Shown here piece by piece: positions 52,323 through 60,856 of a stretch of DNA of 64,000 nt (the stretch's first letter is position 1; every line of letters starts with the position of its first letter). The DNA is taken from assembly GCF_000419765.1 (NCBI RefSeq), contig NZ_ATTQ01000003.1, positions 248,001 through 312,000 of the forward strand. The letters are read 5' to 3'. Below the pieces are notes generated by a model. It did no database searches. It saw only the letters and a program-made list of their open reading frames with translations, and was not told where the DNA came from. The position numbers and the translations under genes are program-made. Origin of the DNA: Rhizobium mongolense USDA 1844 (GTDB taxonomy: Bacteria; Pseudomonadota; Alphaproteobacteria; Rhizobiales; Rhizobiaceae).

Positions 52323-53627
52323 TCAGGGCATTTTTTCGCAAAGCTTTCTTGCGGCTTCCGCCACTCCGGCGGTTTTTTCTGGGATGAACTCCGCCTCGCA
52401 AAGATCATTGATCGTCTGACGCCGGCGGATGAGCCGCGACGCCGCGCCGTCGAAGAGATATTCGGCGGCATGCATGCGGCTGTTGTAATTCGACGACATT
52501 GACGCGCCGTAAGCCCCAGCATTGTGGAAAACCAGGAAATCACCGACCTGGGCGGGCGGCAGGTTTCGGGTTTCGACAACGCTGTCCGGTCCCTGGGTGA
52601 GCACGTCACCAGACTCGCAGAGCGGGCCGGCGATCACTGTCGGGCGCAGGCTGGAAGACGAGAAACACCGCCCGTCGCGCGGCAGCACGGAAATCTCGTG
52701 ATAGCTGCCATAGAGCGCTGGCCGCATCAGATCATTGAAGCCTGCATCGCAAAGAGTGAAGTGATTGCGGCCCATCTGCTTCGTGGCGCGGACCTCCGCA
52801 AGCAACAATCCGGCCTCCGCGACGAGGAAGCGCCCTGGCTCGATCTCCAGGCGCACGGCGTGGCCGAACCGGTTTTCAGCTTCCTTGCGGACCTTGTCCC
52901 AAAGCTCGAAATAATGCGCCGTGTCGACCGCCTTTTCATCCTCACGATAGGGAACGGAGAGACCGCCGCCCGCCGAGATCGCCTCGAGATCATGATCCAG
53001 ATCACGCAGCAGACCAGTCATAGCATGACACACCTGCTGCAGGTGTCTGTAATCGACGCCGGATCCGATATGCAGGTGCAATCCGACAAGGTGCAGGTGG
53101 TAGCGCCGCACCAGTTCCACGGCCTGGCGAAGCTCGTCATGCCAGATGCCGTGCTTGCTGCTCTCGCCACCGGTGTTGGTCTTTTTGCTGTGGCCGTGGC
53201 CGAAGCCGGGGTTGATCCGAAGCCAGACGCGATGACCGGGCGACATCTCCCCGAGCTGGTGCAGCATGTCGGTCGATCCGGCATTCACCTCCACCTTGTC
53301 TTTCACGACGTGGCGAAGTGTCGAGCGGTCGAGGATGTCAGCGGTATAGACGATACCCGCCGCGCCGCTGGCCGTGCGGGCGGTGGAAAAGCCCGCACGT
53401 TGCGCGCGCTCGATTTCCCCGAGCGATACCGCATCCACATGCACACCCGCCTCGCGCATGAGGGAAAGGATATGGATGTTGGAACATGCCTTTTGGGCGT
53501 AACGGATCACGTCGAAGGCGCCGAGCTGCTTTATCCGATCGCGGATCGTCGGGGCGTCGTAGACCCACAAAGGCGTTGCATGTTCGTTCGCGAGGCGGGT
53601 CAGGAGGTTTGCGGGAATATTCTTCAT
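52323..53627 (-). CDS. lysA: Diaminopimelate decarboxylase, enterobacterial LysA type
   Basis: A 434-residue fold-type III PLP decarboxylase. Lys46 in RYAQKACSN is the Schiff-base lysine, EIEPGRFLVAEAG and GPLCESGDVL (active-site cysteine) are conserved, and DAGFNDLMRPALYGSYHEIS and YGASMSSNYNSR mark the DAP decarboxylase group. As remembered, stretches such as HRVWLRINPGFGHGHSKKTN and LHIGSGVDYRHLQQVC follow E. coli LysA much more closely than the usual alphaproteobacterial enzyme. It makes L-lysine from meso-diaminopimelate. A lysR homologue is divergent, exactly as in E. coli. Confidence 0.92.
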   Translation of the reverse strand: MKNIPANLLTRLANEHATPLWVYDAPTIRDRIKQLGAFDVIRYAQKACSNIHILSLMREAGVHVDAVSLGEIERAQRAGFSTARTASGAAGIVYTADILDRSTLRHVVKDKVEVNAGSTDMLHQLGEMSPGHRVWLRINPGFGHGHSKKTNTGGESSKHGIWHDELRQAVELVRRYHLHLVGLHLHIGSGVDYRHLQQVCHAMTGLLRDLDHDLEAISAGGGLSVPYREDEKAVDTAHYFELWDKVRKEAENRFGHAVRLEIEPGRFLVAEAGLLLAEVRATKQMGRNHFTLCDAGFNDLMRPALYGSYHEISVLPRDGRCFSSSSLRPTVIAGPLCESGDVLTQGPDSVVETRNLPPAQVGDFLVFHNAGAYGASMSSNYNSRMHAAEYLFDGAASRLIRRRQTINDLCEAEFIPEKTAGVAEAARKLCEKMP

Positions 53628-53949
53628 GGCGCGGGTTTCTCATAGGCGGCCTGGCAGCGTGCGCAGTCAGGGCAGGATTGAGGAAAGGTGACAGGACAAG
53701 ATGATGAGGCAGGCTTCGGGAAAAACGGCCAGGCCGAGTGCTTCGCTGAGATTGAACAACCCAGTGCCCAACGCCGACGATATTATAAGAGATGTGCGCG
53801 ATGAGCCTCCAAGCTTGCGTTTTGGTGATTGCGTCTGTGGGGATACAATTTCAGCTTGGTTTCACCACGAATATCGTCATATTCAAAATATCAATAATTC
53901 CGCGATCCTTTCATATTTGATATACGTGCAAGGCCGGGGAGCCAAATGA
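53628..53949. promoter_or_regulatory. lysA-lysR divergent control region
   Basis: 322 bases between the divergent starts. Two related AT-rich dyads are visible: TCATATTCAAAATATC at 53877-53892 and TCATATTTGATATAC at 53911-53925. They are 34 bases apart, about three helical turns, on the lysR-proximal side. They are good candidates for LysR binding or for promoter elements. The lysA-proximal half shows nothing distinctive. Confidence 0.5.
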
Positions 53950-54870
53950 ATGTCCGTCACTCTTCGGCATATCGAGGTCTTCCACGCCGTCATGACGACC
54001 GGGAGCGTCACTGGTGCCGCCGACATGCTGAAGACTTCCCAACCCACCGTGAGCCGGGAACTGGCACGCTTCGAATATCTTATTCAAATCAAACTGTTTG
54101 AGCGCATACGGGGGCGGCTGCGACCGACTGCGCATGCGCTGCAACTATTCGAGGAAGTGCAGCGCGCTTATTTTGGGCTGGATCGAATTGTCCGCACCGC
54201 CACGTCGCTACGCCGGTTTGAGCAAGGCCAGCTTTCAATCGTGTGTCTTCCGGTATTTTCGCAATCACTCCTGCCGCAAACATGCAGGCTCGTTGCCGAG
54301 CGGTTCCCCGATGTGGGAATAAGCATCACCCCCCAGGAATCGCCTTTGCTGGAGGAATGGTTATCGGCTCAGCGCTACGACTTCGGGCTGACGGAAATCG
54401 GGCATGCACCGCAGGCTACGGAAGCAACCGCGCTGGTGATGCTGGATGAGGTCTGCGTGCTACCGGACGGGCACCCTCTCTTGAGAAAGACAATCCTTTC
54501 TCCGGGCGATTTCGAGGGACAACCTTTTGTCAGCTTGTCGGCTACGGACAGCTACCGGCAGCAGATCGACAGGATATTTCGGGAGACCGGTACAACACGC
54601 CGAATGGTCATCGACACTCATAGCGCCGCCTCCATCTGCGCCATGGTGCGTGAAGGCATCGGCCTTGCGATCGTCAATCCCCTGACTGCCCTGGATTATG
54701 CGCACAACGGCGTGCACATTCGCCCATTCTCTGTATCGATACCGTTTTCTGTTAACATCGTGCGGCCAATCCATCGGCCGCCGTCGCGCTTAGTGGAGAT
54801 TTTCGAGAGCGCGCTGATCGAACAAGCCAAACTCATCAAAAAGCAGATCGCTTCACTCGTCAGCCTTTAG
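53950..54870 (+). CDS. lysR: LysR, activator of lysA
   Basis: A 306-residue LysR regulator matching the founding E. coli LysR as I remember it. The N-terminus is LRHIEVFHAVMTTGSVTGAA with TSQPTVSRELARFE, the core has SIVCLPVFSQSLLPQ and QESPLLEEWLSAQRYDFGLT, and later come THSAASICAMVREGIGLAIV and NPLTALDYA. GGGGAGC precedes ATG 53950. In E. coli LysR activates lysA in response to diaminopimelate and is repressed by lysine; the same divergent geometry is preserved here. Confidence 0.93.
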   Translation: MSVTLRHIEVFHAVMTTGSVTGAADMLKTSQPTVSRELARFEYLIQIKLFERIRGRLRPTAHALQLFEEVQRAYFGLDRIVRTATSLRRFEQGQLSIVCLPVFSQSLLPQTCRLVAERFPDVGISITPQESPLLEEWLSAQRYDFGLTEIGHAPQATEATALVMLDEVCVLPDGHPLLRKTILSPGDFEGQPFVSLSATDSYRQQIDRIFRETGTTRRMVIDTHSAASICAMVREGIGLAIVNPLTALDYAHNGVHIRPFSVSIPFSVNIVRPIHRPPSRLVEIFESALIEQAKLIKKQIASLVSL

Positions 54871-55772
54871 CCAGCACATTTCGTCCAGTGCTCGCCGAGA
54901 CAACCTCGATAAGAACGGTCGGCGGATCCCCTCGATATCAACAAGTCATCCGGAGTTTTGCGACAGCTGAGCAGTTTCCGGTATCGCCAGGCTGCTCACT
55001 TTGCTGCGTGACGGGATCGGTCCACCGGTCATGTCCTGCGAGGTGTTTGATAGCATTGCTTGAAGGGCAACGTTGAACGGGTTCTGTCCGAAAACGAGCT
55101 GTTCCGTACAGGGGCAAAATAAGTCAGCCATGTTCCAACAGGGCGATCAAATCGTGCCAACCGCGTATATGGCCGCCATGCGGTCGGCAACCGGGGATCT
55201 ACCCAGTCGCCCCGATGAATGTCGCTTAAGTCTGGGCAGCTTAAACTAGTCATGGTGTAATCCAGGTTCCGTGTCTCAATTCTTCCCATATCTGCGATGT
55301 CGGACCTTTTGCAGCTATCGCAACGACCGCTGTTGTGATGGGTTTCGGACCCCTCGCCGACGGTTATAACAATGCCGCCGGGGCGAGGATGCGACAGGTG
55401 AAACGTCAATACTAGCTTTAGCGGGGCTTAGACTGATTGATTGCAGAAATCGCAACAATGTCTCTTTTAAAGTGCAATTTCATTTGATAGGCTTGAGACG
55501 AAGAGCTTGCGCACATTGAGGTTCCACTTTGCCGTCGTAAACACCGGTCTCAATCCGTTTCACCCTCATGGGACAGGATAGCTTCGCGCTCATCCTGGCT
55601 ATGATCACGTTCGTCGGGTGGTGGTATGAGACCGGTTTGGCATTGTTGAAATGTGCCATGCGCCAGCTTCTGCTGTCTCAGCTCTTCCCTCGCACCCGAA
55701 ACATCGCCACGCCGTGCCCGCTATGGTCTCGCCACCGTCTTGATGAGCTTCCTTCAGGAAGACCAAGACGAC
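54871..55772. other. Long region without an intact gene
   Basis: About 900 bases with no intact gene. A short ubiA-like fragment lies on the minus strand at 55125-55253 (listed separately). The stretch 55420-55560 is AT-richer and may carry the promoter of the DUF1062 gene. The open frame at 55568-55789 has no recognisable similarity. Confidence 0.4.
55125..55253 (-). pseudogene. N-terminal fragment resembling UbiA prenyltransferase
   Basis: From ATG 55253 the frame reads into GDWVDPRLPTAWRPYTRLAR and FDRPVGTWL, which matches the start of alphaproteobacterial 4-hydroxybenzoate polyprenyltransferases (LLP..WRPYARLARLDRPIGTWL). After about residue 43 the similarity stops (TYFAPVRNSSFSDR) and no membrane helices follow. 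It appears to be a gene start left by a deletion or insertion. The match is short and from memory. Confidence 0.5.
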
Positions 55773-56399
55773 ATGAGCAATCTTCTTAGAGTTGAATGGA
55801 CGATTATCCCGCAAATTCCGCCGCAGCCGTGGCTGGACTGCAGCGCATGCTCTGCCCCGAAGCCGTTTGAATGCAGCGGAAAGGCGAGGCTGAATGCCAA
55901 TGGCAAAAAGCTTGATGCCTGGCTGATCTATGAGTGCTCAGCATGCAGCAAGACCTGGAACCGGCCTATTTTCGAACGCCGCAGTATCGGCGACATTGAC
56001 GCCAAAACGCTACAGGCCCTCCAGAGCAACGATCCCACCTGGATCAGGGCCCGAGCCTTCGACCTTGTCGCACTGAGACGAAGGACCCGGCGTATCGGTG
56101 AGTTCGATGATGCTGATGTGCGCAAGGTCGTTCTCAGTATGACGCCGGTATGGTCCGCGGTTGAAATCAACCTGGTCGTGCCGATGCTAGCAAGCATTCG
56201 CGTCGACAAGCTGATTGCCTCCGAGTTTGGCTTGTCCCGCAATCGCGTGCAGTCGCTTTGGGCCGCTTCTGCGCTCCGATCTGATACCGATGGGAGAGAT
56301 ATGCTGCGACGGCGCGTCAGGACCGGGGCGCGGCTGGTACTCGATGTTGTCGAGCTGAATGATCGAGTATCCATCGAGATGGCCGCGTGTGGTCGATAG
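55773..56399 (+). CDS. DUF1062 domain-containing protein
   Basis: A 208-residue protein from ATG 55773. Two CxxC pairs (DCSACSAPKPF and YECSACSKTWN) probably bind zinc. Between and after them come FECSGKARLNANGKKLDAWL and NRPIFERRSIGDID, which I recognise as the DUF1062 pattern. The C-terminus has a possible helix-turn-helix (DKLIASEFGLSRNRVQSLWA). An in-frame ATG at 55743 is an alternative start. Function is unknown; a nucleic-acid-binding role is suggested by the zinc pairs and the C-terminal motif. Confidence 0.8.
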   Translation: MSNLLRVEWTIIPQIPPQPWLDCSACSAPKPFECSGKARLNANGKKLDAWLIYECSACSKTWNRPIFERRSIGDIDAKTLQALQSNDPTWIRARAFDLVALRRRTRRIGEFDDADVRKVVLSMTPVWSAVEINLVVPMLASIRVDKLIASEFGLSRNRVQSLWAASALRSDTDGRDMLRRRVRTGARLVLDVVELNDRVSIEMAACGR

Positions 56400-56473
56400 T
56401 TGGCAGCCCCGCACGCGCAGCAGGATCGCAACCTGTTGCGCGTGGCTTCTTGCGGTTGATGGCAATTAGCGGA

Positions 56474-56640
56474 CTAGCCGACGCACCAGATGACATCATC
56501 GATTTCTTTCCCCACGTGCGCAACGCGCTTGGGAATATCGGTCCACCTGAGAAAATCCCTCACGGTTGTAGAAACGTATGGCCGCTGGGTTTTCGGCGCT
56601 CACAGCCAGTTCCAATTGCACGATGCCGTGATCAAGCGCG
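56474..56640 (-). pseudogene. C-terminal remnant of a GNAT acetyltransferase
   Basis: Reading leftward from about 56640, one frame gives ALDHGIVQLELAVSAENPAA and IRFYNREGF, the acetyl-CoA-binding end of a GNAT N-acetyltransferase. The frame then shifts at the TTTTCT run, and the family's tail continues in another frame as RWTDIPKRVAHVGKEIDDVI, ending at the TAG in 56474-56476. The N-terminal half is missing and the fragment overlaps the end of the methyltransferase gene. It should be non-functional. Confidence 0.65.
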
Positions 56641-57423
56641 TACCGCCCGGATCATAAGCACAAACGCGGCCAGATCACGCCATCTGGCGAAACGCGGTGC
56701 GGCCACGCACGCCTCCGGCGTCGGTTGTGGCTCGCGGACGTCAACAATCCGAAACCCTGCATGGGCGACGCCATTGAGATATTCACAGAGGGTGCGCGGA
56801 AAGCGAGGCACCTCAAACAGCGCTACGTCCTCATCGCTCGGCCGGTCACCAAAGCGCCAACTCTCAACAAAATTGGTTTGGTCGAAATATCGAGCAACGA
56901 CCAAGCCAGTCGGCTTTCCTTTGACATCCCTCTGCCACTGTAATCCGGGGGTAATAAAACAGGGGTGCAGAACGCTGAACGCAATGAATCCACCCGGCCG
57001 CAAGAGCCTGAAGGCCTCCCGCATCGCCGCTGGAAAATCCGGCCCGTCCATCAAGGCCATCGTCGATACGACGGCATCGAAGGAGGCATCCTCGAAACCG
57101 GTGTTTCCGGTGTAGGATGCGACCTCATACCGGATGCAGAGTGGGACGTGGTGCTCAGCCTTACGTGCATGTCCAATCATTTTCTCGGAAAGATCGATGC
57201 CGGTCATTCGTGCACCCAACTCGGCGAACCGTCTGGTGTTGGAGCCTTCGCCGCAGCCAAAATCGATGACGTCCAATCCTGCGATACTTGGCAGAAAGGC
57301 TTGAAACGCCGGAAAGGTAAATAGCTCGCGATAAGTGTCGTAGCCGTTCCGGACATCATGTGCCCATTGATCGGCATTGTCGTCCCAACGGGCAGCAACT
57401 TCGGCTTCAGATACTTGGGTCAC
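56632..57423 (-). CDS. Class I SAM-dependent methyltransferase
   Basis: A 263-residue methyltransferase of the Methyltransf_11/25 type. Motif I is VIDFGCGEGSNTRRFAELGA, followed by the acidic MTGIDLSE, motif II FDAVVSTMALMD and motif III LRPGGFIAFSVLHPCF. The N-terminal ARWDDNADQWAHDVRNGYD is common to small-molecule methyltransferases. GGAGAAAAGAGAG precedes ATG 57423. It is not in an obvious operon and the substrate is unknown. Confidence 0.88.
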   Translation of the reverse strand: MTQVSEAEVAARWDDNADQWAHDVRNGYDTYRELFTFPAFQAFLPSIAGLDVIDFGCGEGSNTRRFAELGARMTGIDLSEKMIGHARKAEHHVPLCIRYEVASYTGNTGFEDASFDAVVSTMALMDGPDFPAAMREAFRLLRPGGFIAFSVLHPCFITPGLQWQRDVKGKPTGLVVARYFDQTNFVESWRFGDRPSDEDVALFEVPRFPRTLCEYLNGVAHAGFRIVDVREPQPTPEACVAAPRFARWRDLAAFVLMIRAVRA

Positions 57424-58339
57424 TCTCTTTTCTCCTTCGAAAGGCCCGCCGGCGACAGGAAAGAGCCTCGCACGCCTTTGGCATTTACGCCCGCGGGGAT
57501 AGTTTCCCCTCTGATCGAGACAACTTCGTTAAATTGGAATCCTTGAAAAATATCGCCACAAATCATCGTCTCCAGAACTTCGGTGTCGGGCAGCTCCCCG
57601 AACCGAGCTAGAAACGACCTGATCTGCGCCGCGACAGGATAATACCGTTCACGGTGCCACGCAGGTATTGCTTGGCTTGCCTTCTTAGGTTTTCGACATT
57701 TGGCATGGGCGCGTACTGCGGTTTACTTTGATGTAGGCGGGCAATGCCCCTCCGGCTTTGAAGCCGACGCGCCCTACAGCAGAACCGTTGAGGCTGGCCG
57801 AGCCGAGATATTCACGTCAAGATAAGAGTTCACCCATGCCAATTCCTGCCCGCTTCATGGTGGCGTGTCTACAACGCGACCACTTTCTGTGAAAATGCAC
57901 GGAAGTTTGTCCCCTTTCGGCGCAGAACATTGACCCTGGCGGAGGCAAAATATCTTATTTTGTTCGATTGCGGAATTTAGCGTGCTCTCGGGGCTCAATG
58001 TTCGATGCACACTGCGGGCTCGAACGCTAGGTCGAAACACCGTTCCTTGAATGGCCGAACCCGGCGCGTCTTCTCGAAGCCGCAAATTGCTCTTCCTGCC
58101 GCAAACCGGCCGATCCTGTGCCCCGCTGGCCATTCAGCCGCCGGCACCTTGGTATTTACCGGTGGCGTACCGCCAGTGAGCGATGGCTATCAGCACCCAA
58201 ATCGGGCCGGCCACGAGAGCCACAGGTCCGGCCTGGTCTCCGAGGATCGCGATGGGCTTGCGAGCAGGGCGATGTCGGGGGCGATCGTTTTTGGGTGGAT
58301 GGAACTCTGCAGGTTAATGAAACAATCCGCAGGGCGAGA
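57424..58339. other. Long region without a supported gene
   Basis: About 915 bases. No intact gene was recognised. On the minus strand, a frame of about 50 codons ending at 58134 reads KPIAILGDQAGPVALVAGPI, then WVLIAIAHWRYATG. This has one hydrophobic segment and could be a decayed or very small membrane protein, but it has no ATG after the upstream stop. The rest looks like degraded coding DNA. Confidence 0.35.
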
Positions 58340-58633
58340 CTACGGCACGCGGTCAGGTGCAACTATGCCACCTTCATTCTCCGGTATGGCGATACGTTTA
58401 GCTTCAGATTTTGTAAACTTCAGACGCACACCGATGCCACGGCCGTTGTCAGAAATGAACACAGCGCCGGCGTTTTCCAAAGCTGATTGCAAGGCAAGCA
58501 TTTCATCATCAGTTGGTTCGGCGAGCTTGCGCTCAAAATCCATGACGGTTTCGATTGGCGCAAGTTCCTTGGCCCAATAGCCAATTGCCGGATCGGTCTT
58601 CTTCACCGCGCGGCCACAAGGCGATTCTGTCAC
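58340..58633 (-). CDS. Small XRE-like regulator-type protein, possibly degenerate
   Basis: A 97-residue protein. Its second half, VMDFERKLAEPTDDEMLALQ with ALENAGAVFISDNGRGIGVR, matches the end of small rhizobial helix-turn-helix regulators (TVADFERG..P...TLAAIRAALEAAGVEFI..NGGGPGVRL). The first half, where the helix-turn-helix should be (GYWAKELAPIETV), is shorter than usual and lacks the normal turn, so DNA binding may be lost. No partner gene is adjacent. Confidence 0.55.
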   Translation of the reverse strand: MTESPCGRAVKKTDPAIGYWAKELAPIETVMDFERKLAEPTDDEMLALQSALENAGAVFISDNGRGIGVRLKFTKSEAKRIAIPENEGGIVAPDRVP

Positions 58634-58839
58634 CTTGCCGATCGGTGCTTGAACGAAACATCCAGCAACAAAATTGCACGCAACAAGCTATTAAATTCGT
58701 TTGCTTACCGCGTCCAATGACAGCAAGCTGCCCGGCATAGATGGCGACCGGCAGCCGCAACATTGAGATCAAAGGCACCGCGAAACAGAGTTCGCCCTTC
58801 GCCCCGCCGAGGAGACCTCTAAAGCCAAGGAGAAGACGA

Positions 58840-60378
58840 ATGACTCCTAAGCACACAAACACAATTGGGCCAGATTTGGTGCGAGGTATCTCACTTGCCG
58901 ATCTTCCCGACGGCAGTAAGCTTGTCGGCCATTGCGGCGATGCGCAGGTGCTGCTCATGCGTCGCGGGCCGCACATATTCGCCGTGGACGCACATTGTAC
59001 GCACTACAACGGTCCCCTCGTCGACGGTCTGGTCTCCGGCGACACCGTTCGCTGCCCTTGGCATCACGCATGTTTCGACTTGAGGACTGGCGAGGCTCTG
59101 CGCGCACCGGCTTTCAGGCCGCTGGCATGCTGGTCGGTGGAGCAACGCGACGGCAATATCTTCGTAGTCGGAAAGCGCAAGCGTACAGAACCCACAACAC
59201 GCGAGCCGTCTGCGGAAGCAATGCCGGGGAAGATCGTCATCGTCGGCGGCGGTGCGGCCGGCTTTGCCGCGGCCGAGAGGCTGCGGCGCGAGCAGTATCC
59301 GGGCAGCATTGTCATGCTCAGCGACGACGAAGCGCCGCCTGTCGACCGACCGAACCTTTCAAAGGACTTCCTGTCCGGTAAGGCGCCGGAGGACTGGGTC
59401 CCACTGCGGGGAGAGAGCTACTATTCGAAAAACCAGATTGACCTCCGTCTCGGTACGCAAGCGGTTCGCATCGATCCGCACACCCGTGAGGTCATCCTCG
59501 CTGGCGGAGGCTCGATTCCCTATGACAGGTTGCTGCTTGCGACCGGTGCAGAACCCGTTCACCTGACCATTCCAGGCGCCGACCAGCCCCATGTTCATAC
59601 GCTACGCTCGCTTTCCGATTGTCGGGCCATAATTGAGCAGGCCAAGACTGCCAAGCGCGTCGTCGTGCTTGGCGCCAGTTTTATCGGCCTCGAGGTCGCC
59701 GCCGCCCTGCTCTCTCGCGGAATAGACGTCCAAGTCGTTGCACCCGACAAGCAGCCACTGGGCCGGGTTATGGGTCCACAGATGGGCGATTTTATCCAGG
59801 CCCTTCACGAGAAGAACGGCGTCGTTTTCCACATGGAGGACATCGCGAGCAGTATCAATGGCAACGAGGTGGTACTTCGCAGCGGCAAAACGCTAACCAC
59901 TGATCTCGTTGTCGCCGGCATCGGCGTACGACCGCGGACCGGCCTCGCGGAAATGGCAGGGCTGACTGTTGATCGCGGTGTCGTCGTGAACAGCTTTTTG
60001 CAAACCAGCGCCCCTGGAATTTTCGCGGCCGGTGACATTGCGCGATGGCCCGATCCCTATAGCGGAGAGGACATTCGCGTCGAGCATTGGGTGGTCGCCG
60101 AGAGGCAGGGGCAAACCGCGGCGCTTAATATGCTCGGTCAGAATGAAAAGTTCGCAGCCGTGCCGTTCTTCTGGAGCCAGCACTACGACGTCAGGATCAA
60201 TTATGTCGGCCACGCCGAACGATGGGATAAGATCACGGTCGAAGGGGACATCGCTGGCAGGGACTGTCTGCTGCGCTTCAAGCGTGACGGACATTTATTG
60301 GCTGCCGCTTCGATTTCCCGTGACATAGACAATCTGACGATCGAGGTGGCCATGGAGCGTGAAATGGCAGCCCGCTGA
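58840..60378 (+). CDS. Rieske-FAD-dependent pyridine nucleotide-disulfide reductase (AIFM3-like)
   Basis: A 512-residue fusion. The N-terminal Rieske [2Fe-2S] domain has CTH (Cys53, His55) and CPWH (Cys72, His75). A class I pyridine-nucleotide reductase follows, with FAD-binding GGGAAG (136-141), NAD-binding VVLGASFIGLEVAAAL and the FAD-contacting IFAAGDIARWPDP, then a reductase C-terminal domain. ATG 58840 follows AAGGAG. Bacterial members act as electron-transfer reductases; no oxygenase partner is adjacent. The longer open frame upstream (from 58741) is basic and not part of the family. Confidence 0.9.
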   Translation: MTPKHTNTIGPDLVRGISLADLPDGSKLVGHCGDAQVLLMRRGPHIFAVDAHCTHYNGPLVDGLVSGDTVRCPWHHACFDLRTGEALRAPAFRPLACWSVEQRDGNIFVVGKRKRTEPTTREPSAEAMPGKIVIVGGGAAGFAAAERLRREQYPGSIVMLSDDEAPPVDRPNLSKDFLSGKAPEDWVPLRGESYYSKNQIDLRLGTQAVRIDPHTREVILAGGGSIPYDRLLLATGAEPVHLTIPGADQPHVHTLRSLSDCRAIIEQAKTAKRVVVLGASFIGLEVAAALLSRGIDVQVVAPDKQPLGRVMGPQMGDFIQALHEKNGVVFHMEDIASSINGNEVVLRSGKTLTTDLVVAGIGVRPRTGLAEMAGLTVDRGVVVNSFLQTSAPGIFAAGDIARWPDPYSGEDIRVEHWVVAERQGQTAALNMLGQNEKFAAVPFFWSQHYDVRINYVGHAERWDKITVEGDIAGRDCLLRFKRDGHLLAAASISRDIDNLTIEVAMEREMAAR

Positions 60379-60433
60379 CGATGCACAGGTGCAAACGTTC
60401 GCACCGGCGCAGTGATGGAAATGGAGCTGAACT

Positions 60434-60856
60434 ATGTCGAGCGTACTTCACAATCTCGGTTCTGGCGTGCAAGTTGCACCCGCCAAGCACTACTCAAGGC
60501 TCATTAAGTTTATCGACGAGGTCGCCAAGCATGAGCCCCACGAGACATCTACCTCGGTCGATATCTTCTCGAACGATGACAATAAGTGGTACTGCCAGAT
60601 TCGCTGCGGCAAACAAAGGACTCAGCCAATGGGGCCTTACACCAAACGGCAGGCAGAGCGGGTTCAAGACGCTCGCAGGACACGAATCGCAGAAAAGGGC
60701 ACGGCACCGCCTGGCTCATCTTCGAGCAAACCGATGGGCACTGAAGATGACGCATCCATCAATTTCGCTGTTGTGCGCGACAATCTGCGAAGTCGCACTC
60801 CAGGCCCTGGAAACTCTCCACGTCGAATAAGACCATTGCGAATATCTTTCAATTGA
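60434..60856 (+). CDS. Hypothetical protein, 140 residues
   Basis: ATG 60434 follows a GGAGCTG-type site. The first 85 residues look like a real folded protein (SVDIFSNDDNKWYCQIRCGK, GPYTKRQAERVQDARRTRI). The remainder is low-complexity and proline/arginine-rich, and overlaps the convergent kinase gene by eight bases. I do not recognise a characterised family. Real translation is plausible given the non-random N-terminal composition. Confidence 0.5.
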   Translation: MSSVLHNLGSGVQVAPAKHYSRLIKFIDEVAKHEPHETSTSVDIFSNDDNKWYCQIRCGKQRTQPMGPYTKRQAERVQDARRTRIAEKGTAPPGSSSSKPMGTEDDASINFAVVRDNLRSRTPGPGNSPRRIRPLRISFN

